From the NCBI GenBank assembly GCA_029962745.1, contig CM057154.1, forward strand, positions 15,274,723 to 15,338,722: a stretch of 64,000 bases of DNA, written 5' to 3'. The notes beneath the pieces are model-generated. The model was given only the letters and a program-made list of their open reading frames with translations. It was not told where the DNA came from and did not search any database. The stretch is from Echinometra lucunter. Taxonomy: Eukaryota > Echinodermata > Echinoidea > Camarodonta > Echinometridae. The position numbers and the translations under genes are program-made. Positions 13,901 through 25,900 of the stretch are shown piece by piece (position 1 is the stretch's first letter; each line of letters begins with the position of its first letter).

Positions 13901-16900
13901 ATATGTTTTTTTTTTAAACTTCGATTTATTTTTATATTTTGAGTTAGGTGACCGCTCACACAATAGTAATCATCCCTCTTCCTTTTCTCGAAACAGATTT
14001 TCGGCGATGACCTTCGGTGTACCCCCCCCCCCCCCCTTGTTGCATGAAATATGGTTGAATTTATCAACGTTGGTCGTCGGTAATCGGTGGTATTGTTTGT
14101 CGGCAATCTGGACTCGACATCCACCCACCTGCATTGAAAAAGTCCAGCAACGCCCCTGCATACGGGTGTGTGCCATCCCCACTCAAGTGGGTCGCCTTTT
14201 TTGTCAAAAAATCCCTAAACATAGGTTATGGTTTTGAGTCGGAACATCCCTAAACTTGCCCGTCTTTTTTAAACATCGTTAACATCATTGTTTAGAATGA
14301 TATTCTCTGCTATAATGAGTACACCCCTACTACTAATGGTGCCATTTTCCAAAAAATGACTAATGGATGCGGGTATGGAGGCTTCAGCCACATACCCCCC
14401 CCCCCCCCTCCCCCACCGGTATGTGCGTTATGATCCATGTGTCAGTGCAAAATGATTTCGTCTCCTGAATTTTCAGGATGTCGCATTTCAAAATGTCCGA
14501 TTTTAAGACTGACCGCCAAAAATGGTGAAAAGTGGTAAAGGTACAAAGTGACATTCCAAAAGCATACTGCATCAGGACTTGTACAGAAGAGGCTTTATTG
14601 TCTAAAACCAACAACAACCAAGAACAAGACGACAGGAACCCCCCCCCCCCCCCACACACACACACAATTTTTGGTTTAATGTAACATCATGAATTAATCG
14701 AAAATCGACACTGCATTCTTTTTGAAATATTCATGGAGTAATATAAGGATTGAGCAAAGAAAAATCAGAAATGCACAAAATTAACCATGCCTGTTACGTT
14801 TCCGATATCATCAAAGTAAAGAATCAAAATAGACTCATTATTTTATATACATGTATACAATCGGAAAAGCCTTTTGCATTTGATGTCATTTTCCCACAGG
14901 ACTGACTCGGGCGTGAGTTTGATGATGCTTGAAAACGTGACAGGAGATATTTCCAGATGCAATGATGAGGTGTTTATACTTCGAGGACATTTCTGCAGTT
15001 TTCTGAGAACGCAATTTTCAATCCATTATTTTTTCCTTATTTTGTTATAATAATTATCAATTTATACCCAAATGAAAGCAATGTTTTTAACTAGTAGTGG
15101 GCGTAAGAAGAATTCCCGACATATCTATTTCTTCATTTCCGTTTTATTTCCTCAGGGTAGCCCCTTCAGTTGTAAAATTGATTTTCAAAGTGGTCCTGCA
15201 TCACAATAAAATACGATGCATTTTTTTATAGAGAAATACAAATATGAAAACAAGTAATACACAAATACAGAAAAATAAAGATGAACAAGATGAAAACAAA
15301 ACAGATTAAGTTAGTCTACGGACAAAATGCAAAAAAAAAAAAAATGCGAAAAAAAAACACAAAACCACCTATCAAATATTATTGAACACCAAAGGGGGGG
15401 GGGGATTAAAGGAACAGCTAACAAAACGAAGGGCCTAAACCAGGGGAGCGTTTCATGAAAGAACTTGTCGGATGTTTTATCCGACAAAGTCTGTTTTATC
15501 CGACAGTTGCCACAGTAACGGTGCTTCTCAGCCAATCAAAATCAAGGAAAGATGTCAGATCTGACAACTTGTCAGACAACAAATGTTGATGAAATGCTCC
15601 CCAGATATCGCGATCGTAATTCTATCAAAGTGCGCTAGAAGTGAAAAGGTTTTCCAAAAAAGACGAGTCCTAACTAGGCGCAAGCAAATTTGCAACTGAT
15701 TAATACGAAATAGAGATCCATAAAGGGTAAGATAATTACATCCTTGACAAGGCAAAATTTCATAGAATAATTTAATGTCACATGTTACTTACAAATCTGA
15801 TGACATCAATCCTCAAAATGAGGAATTCTAGACCCTCGTCGCTACCTTGAGGTGTTTCGGAACGGACGCAAAACGCTTAAAAATTTGCCGATTTTTCATC
15901 AATAACTTCTAATTCAGTTCCTTAATTTCAAAGAAATGCTATTTTCTACATAGTTCTAGGTCGATCTTTCTGTTGGTGCTGTCAGATTTTCACCTTTTTT
16001 TTTCTTCTAGTTTTGATGACATCGTTCTACACAGTGAGGAATTCTAGACCCTCGTCGGTACCTTGCAGGTTTTTTTTCGGAATGGACGCAAACGGCCTAG
16101 AAATTTGCCGATTTTTTTATTAACAGCTTATCATTTCCTTCCTCGATTTCACAGAAATGTTAGTTTCTTCATAATTTTAGGTCGCTCGTTCCGTTGGTGG
16201 TATCAGATTTTCACATTTTGTTCTAGTTTTTAAGATATTACCCTGTGCAAAATATGGACAAAATATGCGCGAAATTAGGTCATCATTGCTGTTATGATTA
16301 TGTCCTTTTAAAATGAGCATCGTTCAATTTAAAAGTACATTTTGTCGAGCATTCCTTGAGCCCGCCTCAGCGTTATTGGCATGACGAGTAGCAAAGCGAA
16401 AAGCTGCATGAGCCCCGGCTAGCATGAAGAAAAATGGTTCACTAGTTCGTTGAAGTGGCTGCCCGCGGCTGGCATGGTATCCATGTATTTCAAATAAATA
16501 TGGCGGGAGGCCGCGGCCGGCACGGTATACCGTACTCGCGCGAGGCCGCGGGTGGCATGGGAGATTAAATTGAGTCAGTATAAGACCGCATGCCGGCTGC
16601 GGGCCGAACGGGGTTACCGTTTGGCAGCGACCATTCGTGCTGGCCGCGTCCTGCATGGGGGGATTAACTAAGCATTATCGCGGCCCTTCGCGTGCCCCCC
16701 ATGCCGGCTGCAGGCAGAATGGCATCATAATTTTGATCTCTCGCCTAAAAGAGCAATGTTGCATGAAATATTTAATCAACACTCATGACTTGGGTGGTTT
16801 ATATAAAATGCACTGCAGCTCACTGAATTGTTCTTTTTATTCCACATACTAAGAATCTTGTTGTAGTATTGGTCAAAAATGAATCATGTGATAAAGTCAG

Positions 16901-19900
16901 TTTCTCCATTAATCATCACCCGACAAGAGAAGTGTGTGAACTTGCAGTGATGGGAGTTTTGTGTTTCGCTGATCAATTCAGTCCTTAGAGTCACAATGCG
17001 TTTTGAGTATGCGCAGAATAAAAGTGCATGAACTCTATGATGATTTTGTCCCATTCTTTCCCATCACAGTAAAATTCTTTGCTTCTTTTGTGATGTCACA
17101 ATGAGCTTTCTACTTGTTAAGCAGCTGAGGCCAACTGAAGCAAGTCACGCGCGCACTGTACTACAGTGCCACAAGATATGCGCTAAAACGGGCGTGGGCA
17201 CATGCAGTCAACTTCTTTCCCTGTACTACTGTTTTTAAACCTCCATTTTTTTTGTAAACCAAATTCTTTCTCGTAGAAAAGTAGATATTTTTTTTTCTTT
17301 ACAGTTAAATGGTTTCAGATGTGGAATATAAAGCAAATAATCACCTTCTGGTTTCAGGCAATGAAACAAACTATCACTTCCTTGGTGATCTGGAGATAGC
17401 TACATCCAGATGGCCTCAGAAGTGATCGTTTGTCCATCACCTTCACCAACAGTGATTATTTGCTTACTAATCTAAATATTGAAAATACTATACTACCAGT
17501 ACTACTGCAATATCATTATAACTGCTGCTAACATCACCAAAGCAGTGACAACTTTCTCTTGCCTTTAGCACTAACAATAAAATCACCACTTCCACTACTG
17601 CTGCTGCTACTTTTACCGCTATTACTACTTCTGTTGTACCTTGTCATCCATATTAAAGACAGGCTTGACATGTTGATGGTAGAAATCTTTGGGGGTGATT
17701 GGTCCTATGGTCTGGTAGGCCTTGGTCTTATCATAGTATTCCCAGGTGAAAGTTGTAGGTGGGATACCAAGGCAGATACTCGTCACCCGAAAGATCTATT
17801 TTGGAAAGGAAAAATGAAATTGTATGTGATATTGCCTATTGATGACATATTCTCTTGAAAAACAATTTATGGTAAAACATCACAACTATGTTTTTGAGCA
17901 AATGACTCTTACATACATTCTGCTTGCATACAACATAATTTAATCTCAAAGTTAAAGGGTAGGTCCACCCTAGAAGTTTCACTGTTTCTGTTTCTGTTCC
18001 AGAAGAATTGCTTTTAACATAACATACTTTGACTATGGGGTGAGAAAATCTGTAACTTCCAAGAAAATTGAGAAAATGTGAAATTTCATATAAAAAGTGA
18101 ATGGAGACCTGCTCGCATATGATGTCATCAGTGTTGCCAATATGCAGAGGCGAGAGTAGTTTACTAGAAAATGTTAATAAGTGTAATTTTCTTATTCTTT
18201 GACCGATTTTGCTCATTTCTTTTTTAAAATGCTGTTCAAATTTATCTCCTTTTATTGAAACAGTGAAACTTCTAGGGTGGACTTTCCCTTTAAATTTTAC
18301 TCCAAAAATTTAAAGAGAAGCTTGAGTTAGGGAAAAAGTGAAAAGTGTCACAGGAGCCTTCAAATTATTTTTGTCTGTTTAAGAGAATAGCATGAAGGAA
18401 ATATCCTAAGAAAAGGAATGGTCTTCAAATGCCAATATATCCCAAAACATCACAAGAAACAGCTTGCGTGTTTAGTCCGAACAAGTGTCTGTAGTCCCAT
18501 ATACCCAATTTTGTGTGCAGAATATGTGCTTTTCAGCAAGTCTGAGTTTTGATTTCCTGTCATTTTGATGATATCAAAACCTTGGGGTATGCAATGAGTT
18601 TTATGCACTGCCTAAAGCCCACCGCACACTATATGATCAGTCTGCCATCCGATTTTGGAAAAAAATTGTAATAGCATTTGATATGAACGTTCAAACATGT
18701 AAAATCATAATGATCAAAGTCCTGAATAGTCGTATAAATTCTAACATCGAAATTCCGGGCAATTGCGAGCCTACCTGTAGGAAAAAAAGCAAATTCAATT
18801 CCAAATCATTGTGACGTCATAGCATTCTTGCGAGTGGCGATGATTTGAAGCCGACTTGGCCTTTACTCCGACCACAGGGCTTGCAGTTAACCAAAATTTT
18901 GATTTTAGTATTCCTATCATTAATTGGAACTTCAAATAAGATTTTACTTGTTTAACTTTTCATATATAATGCAAAATGCCATTTGTTTGAAAATCTGGTC
19001 AGCGTCGGATCGTAAAGTGTGTGGTGGGCTTAATCAACCTTTTCCTATATATTGCTTTGAAGCATTTCCTTTCGTACTGTAATCACATGACCATAACTTA
19101 AAATCATCTTTTAGAGATACATGTAATTTTACATTGACATTCAGTGGCATACACATGGGGAAAAATACCCAAAGAATGATAGCACAATGTTTATAGTTCA
19201 ATACATGCATATAGAAAGGAAATGAACTATGGACAGTGGGTCAACAATTGACTTCCTATTGCAAGACAGGGTCCTTATCTGTAGACAGATAGTTTGAAAA
19301 AGAAAACTGCAAATTTAACAGAATTGCCAAATTGCCCATAAAAATAGGGATTACATATTTTACACTGCACTGCCAATTCAGAGAGCTAAATCATGATTAG
19401 TTACAATCAAATCGTTCTCATTCTCTGTGATATGGGTTCATTCCGCTTATCGTCGGTGGGCTGTTAAAACCTTGTATCTCAAATTTCAAACATTTTGAGG
19501 ACAGCTCAGAAAAAGCTCTATTTTAGAGTTATGACATAAGTGGCAACCTTCTTTTGCCTGGAAAGAGTTCTCTACAGGAATTAGGAGACTGTTTTCAGAC
19601 AATATGAGGTTGCCACCATTGCCATAATTCAAAAATATGGCTTTTTCTGGGCAGTCCTCAAATTTTTTTAATTGTGAGATACAAGGTTTTAACAGCCCTC
19701 CGATGTTATGTATAATGTGTTGCTACTAACATTCTAAATGAATGCTGAAGCATCACTGAAAGAAGACACTGTAGTTTGTACAGCTATATATTGGGTAATG
19801 AATAATGACTACAGTGTGAGTAATGCGGGCAGGTGCTAGTAATAGGCTAAATCAGAGTGCAAAGGCTTGTCAAGACATGCAGCAGTAAAACAGATTTAAA

Positions 19901-22900
19901 ATGCAACAGTTCTTTGAGCATTAAATGAATAGCAGGGTGGGGGGTGGGGGATGAGGACCTACCAAAGCGTATTCCTTACCTGAGTGTGTTACAAGATACA
20001 ACATTACAAAAATGTGCAGCCCAGACCTCTTCCCCTCCCCCACCCCCCCCCCCCCAGCATTTTCTAAAGCAGTTTATCCCTGCATATGTGAACAGCCCCT
20101 TAATGAAAATGAGCTCACCTCTGACATCTGTTCCTTGATCTTTGCCTGAATGTCTGAGTCTGATGCCTTCTTTGCCACCATACTGTGCAGGACCTTGGCA
20201 TAATCACGCAACTGTCATGAAAAGAGATGTCGAGAGTCACAAACCTAATAAAATATTGGTTGCCGATCAACAAAAACCATACCCGAAGTATAACAGCTAC
20301 CAAAAAGTATACATATCTCTGCATTTTATAGTCGGTTAGACAGTCCTATATAGCTAACTGTATAACCTAGAAAAGTTCTTTCCGTTGAAGTTTTTGCATT
20401 GATTTAGGTTCCTATGTAGTTTGTGAACATTTTCAGCTTGGTTGCCCAAACAGCAACCTTGAGCAATTTGCATAATTTGCATAAATCTGTATGTGTATAG
20501 GTTTCACAGCGCAAAGACAACTTACACAGTATGTTCGAACTGAACTACGTGCCAACCCCTATTTTATGGAAGTATCACACATCAGTGTACCCTGTTTCGT
20601 TTCATCAAAGGTTGAATTCACAAGATTGACAACGCTATTAAAGTTCCGTATCACCGCACATACACAATTAGTACGTATTTCAGTTTGCATATTCTGTGTA
20701 AGTTATCTTGGGTGGCATATCCTTTATCCATACAGATTTATGCAAATTATGCAAATTGCTCAAGGTTGCTGTTTGGGCAACCAAGCTGAAAATGCTCATA
20801 AACCACATAGGAACCTAAATCAATGAAAAAAACTTCAATGGAAAGAACTTTTCTAGGTTTGTAAATTGTCAAACTGACTATTAGGGGTTTCATATCTTAC
20901 AATATATTCAAGACATGATTCTTAGGCCATGACACAAACATACCATTAAGAAGTGCCACTTGAAAATATGCTGCACGAATTCTTAAAGTGATTACACAAT
21001 GGTACAAAAAATTTTGGTATATGATCGAGAATAGAATTCTAAGAAGAATAACATTAAAACTTTGATGATTTTCAATCGAAATCAATGTATTTTGGCTAAT
21101 TTTCTCATAAAAAGTCAAGAGTTGACCAAAAACTTTGAGTATGAGGTATGAAGTGAAAGTGGGTACCCAGCTTCGCGCAATGCACTTTGTGCTGCGCACT
21201 AAACTGTACAAAATGTATTATACCTTGTGCGCATTTCGCTAGAATTGCGTGACAAGGTACCCAATTTGACGTCAAAGTGGGTACCCAGTTGAAACTGGGT
21301 CACAACTGAGGGGTCAAAAATATCCTGAAATCTTACCACATTTGGGGGTTTCCTTGGCAACACGACTTCTTAAAAAATTTTAGGCAGATGATTTTCTGCT
21401 AATAAAATCATGTTCTTTTGAATGAACTAACATTGTTTCAGCATTGGGTACCTCCTTTAAATTTAGTTTGAAATTTGAATTCAATTTTGCTTTAACATAA
21501 CATTATATCCTAATGTTATAATGTGTCCCTGTACTGCTTTTATCATGGTTTACAACCTTTTATCTTTTTCTCTGGGAGGGGGACGGAAATAACTCTAATT
21601 CCGAGTTCCTGCAGTTTTCAAACTAAGTGTGTTTTGGTCTCTAAGTACAACCAGGATCCAAAGTCTCTCTGAATTTGAATCTATCATTAAATTTACATTG
21701 TATGAACCACATACAGCATGGCACTACACTAACCTTTCGCATCAGGGCTACAGTTTGAAGTTTTATGGTGTGCATGTATAGAGCACAATACATCAATTCT
21801 GAAATTATTTGGATATGAACCTAGATTTTGGATACCATTTTGTTTCAGGTGCCTGCCAGTGTCAAGCCCTGCATATATACATAGTAATAAATGTGGAATG
21901 TTTGCACATGAGGTACCTTGGTGGTGAGGGTTGTATTGAGCCTTCGTGATGCCCCTGACGAGTGTGCCTCGGGGAAGCATTTCTTGGGCATCACTCCGTA
22001 CTTGTTGACCAGATTGACCAGCATGTCCCACTGACCGCCATCGTTGGTCGGGTTGGTCAGCATGAAACTGACCAGACGGCCCTCGACGGGCTCCTCTTGC
22101 TTGAAGATCTCTACCATGGAGGTCAGGAAGTAATTGGAACGCTCAATCTGGTACCAAAGAAACAGAGAAAAAAAGAAAGTCATAAACAGTAGGATAGAGG
22201 CATCTACAAGGTGAATTTGCACTTGATCTAATCCCACTTCGTCTAATGCCTGTTTGGTCTAATCTCATATGGTCTAATCCCATTTTGACCAATTCGTCTA
22301 ATAACCATTTGGTCTAATTTACCACTTAGCCCATTTACAATTTCGTCTACTTTCCAGTTAGGCTATGCTCATTTCATCTACTACCCACTTGCTCTAACAC
22401 CACTTAGTCTATCTGATTAGATGAGCTGGTTATAGACCAAATGACAATTAGTCCAAGTGGGTATTATACCGTGTGATGATTGGACTAAACGGCAATTAGA
22501 CCAAATGGGTTTAGCCATAGTGGTGTTAGGCAATCAAGGAATTAGACCAACTGGTATTAGACCAAGTGGCTATAAACCATCTACAAATAATTTTTTTTTT
22601 CTCTCTGACTCATTTTCATTAAAACATGTCACTTCATTAAATATTGTAAACCAGCTCCAACATCTGTTGCAATGAACAAATCAATGGAATGATTGAACGA
22701 CCTGGGGAGCGTTTCATGAAAGGACTTGTCGGATGTTTTATCCGACAAAGTCTGTTTTATCCGACAGTTGCCACAGTAACAATGCTTCTCAGCCAATCAA
22801 AATCAAGGAAAGATGTCAGATCTGACAACTTGTCAGACAACAAATGTTGATGAAACGCTCCCCACTGAAAACATGCCCTTTGGCAATAAAGGCAAATGCC

Positions 22901-25900
22901 AAATAATGTTCCATATATTAGTGTAACAGCTTGCACAGTCATTATCAGAAAGCATTACTACTAAAACATCTGTTGTGACTTTCAATCATGCCGTCAGGTA
23001 TGGGGTATCACAATTCCTCTTGGGAGTTTGATTTCAAGTCAGTGAATAAATAACAAATGGGGAGGGGGAATGGACTGCTGATTATTTTGTCTACTCTACG
23101 TTTGGTTCAATATGTAGGTAATTGTTCAGCAAAGGCCCCATACTGAGGTCCTTGTACTGAAGCATTGTTTTATGTGGAATAAATGAACATTAACTCCTCT
23201 TGGGTTTTTTTTTCGCACTAGTGCACATCTGGGACTGCGTTTTGTTTGCACCAATGACACATTAATAATACACAATTGTACGTTCGCATCGGGTTGGATT
23301 TTTGTTGATTTTGGTATCACTGTAAAGCTTATTCAATTATCTGTGCATATAAAACACCTGCCACTGACAAAATGACAAAGGAACAAAATAGAGTGCTAAA
23401 GTTTTGTTGGAAAGCCAGAGGGATACGTTGAAAAACACAAGTATCATACAAAGCACACGAGTATACCAAATGAGTTACATATGATAAGAAAGCCCATGAA
23501 AACTCTACAAATTTGCTGCACAACATTTACCTTCAAAGTTTTCAGGTAAAAAGTCATAGCCTTCTAAATAACAGTCACCCTGTAAACCCAGATTAGTGCT
23601 CCCTGCTAAAATAATGCAACGCAGAGGGGGTTCACAGGTGAACGCGCAAAGAGTTCACCCAAGGAGATAAAAGACCTTACAACGGATGACCAACTTGTGA
23701 TCTAACCAGATGAGCTACATGTATGACTGAACCAGCATTAGCCTGACCAACAAGTGGGCGAAGGAATTAAGATGAACTGATAATTACAAATCATGGAGAA
23801 TACATGTAGGTACACTTATGGTTTCACACATCTTGAATTACATTTACATGAGAGTGGAAGAATGGAAAATGAAAAAAAAAAAACAAAACAAAAACTGGTT
23901 ACTACTTTTGGTACAGCTCACCTTGTCCCAAAAGAAGAGATGATTCTGACTGAACTCAAACTCCTCTATGTTGAGTTTACGCATGAACGGTATACGCATT
24001 GCGTTCAGACAGGCAAAGATCCAGCAGCGCCCAGAGTTGCGTTGGTTGGTCATGGGTTTGGCCTCAGCAACCTACATTGTTGGGGGGGGGGGCACGGGAA
24101 TATTATTTTTTCTTCATTTATTAATTAAAATATATTCATACAGGATATACAGGATAAGCACAAGCTGCTTTTCATCATAGTCCTATTTAAGGACATAAAA
24201 CATTAAAGCATGAATATCAAGCTCCAGAACTTTAAAATGCAATTTCTTTTTTGTTGTTGCTGTTACCAGTATATAAAAAATACACCAAAATTGGCAAAAG
24301 TTTAAGACCACCCTTCCAAAATGCAATAACTCAAAGAAAAAAAAAGTTAAGTATATTTATTTTTCAGACATACATGAACATTTATTTTCGGTGCATTCAT
24401 ACGGGCTTACAGCTTTACTCTTGCACTAATGACCACTGTAGTAAACAAGTTATGTAATTATTCAACGAGAAAAAAGAATGTATTCCAAATAACCGAGATA
24501 CCCACAAATTCCCAGAGGGTCTTAAACTTTTGCAAATGATGGTAATTCTTTGTTTGATCTTTCTCCCTTCCCTTACCTGGGAAACACAGTGGTCCATCTG
24601 AGAGGCCCTCATGGCAAAAAAGAAAGAAAAAACAAACAAACAAACGAACAAACAAACAAATCCAGACAACACTAATAAAGACCAGACTTACTTTGTGTGT
24701 GTAGGCATGTTGGTTCTGTCCTGCAGCTCCATGATGGACGCAGAACTCCAGAGGATCGTATTTGGTAGCAGCATTTTGAGCTAGGAGATTTTTAGCATCT
24801 GCATGGAAAGCTTCCATCAATCCTGCAATCTGTTCATCAGAAATTTCTGAAGAAGAAAGTCATTATCAAGTTTTTATGAGTGATGTTGCATTGGCAACTG
24901 ATGTACAAGACCTGGATAAGACACTGATTTGTGCTTTTTTATTTTAAAGGCATTGGCTAACTTTGTGAGCTGCTGATTTAAAAAATTCTCAAACTAAGAT
25001 GAAACATGTGTTTGAATACTTGTATTTGTACTAAAAAACCCTGACACCAACCATAATTTGGAATGAAAAACTGTAAGTTAGACACAAACCATGATTTTGT
25101 TATTTTTCGTCTTGAGAGACAATAAATAAGAGGACCGTTTTGCTCGAATTAAAAAATACCGTTATCTGCCTTCCGCCATGTAATACGTCAATACACACAA
25201 TACGGCCTGGTGAGCCATGCACGCATTTACACATATACAGTTAGCATCCAGACTATTCTCATTTTTTTTTTTTCTGAGGGAGGGGGGAGGGCGTGTTTAC
25301 TGTAAGTTTTGTTGAACAAATAATGTAAATTAATCAGATGCTTATGTGCCAAGCCCCTTGTAATCATCTCTCCATCCCTCTCCCAAATTATCCATCTTTC
25401 CGGAAAAAAATGAAAATAAATTAAAAGAAATAATGAAAAACAATAAAAGGCCCACATGCCTGCGCAGCCAGATCAAGGAGGACCTTTTGAGGACTAAATT
25501 ATATTTTTGTTATTCAATTACTCCGACATTTTTTAACGTAAGTCTAGTACAAATGAATTGCCAGCTAATATTTAATTTATTGCTTGCTTGTTTCTGTTAT
25601 TTATTCACCTTTACATACCTGTTAATCAGGGCAGGGGCAGGGTTGCTGTTAATTTTAAAATAGATTTGGCCCTTTGTGGCTACGCCACAGGGTAATTTGG
25701 GGGCTCGGGAACCGGGTTGATTTATTTTTTTTCCAATAACTTCGACACTTTTTAACGCAAGTCTTAGTTGCAGGTAATTACTTGTGACAAATGAATTGCC
25801 AGGTAATATTTAATTTGGCAGTGTATACAGCCACACTCATCTGAATTCCCACTTGAAGCCTGTGCCGCGATAGCTATCGCTAGTGTGCATGTACTTGTGC

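Noticed and set aside
23630..23745. tRNA gene on the minus strand
   Set aside because: Only a D-arm-like A box is visible; no paired acceptor stem, anticodon arm or B box.
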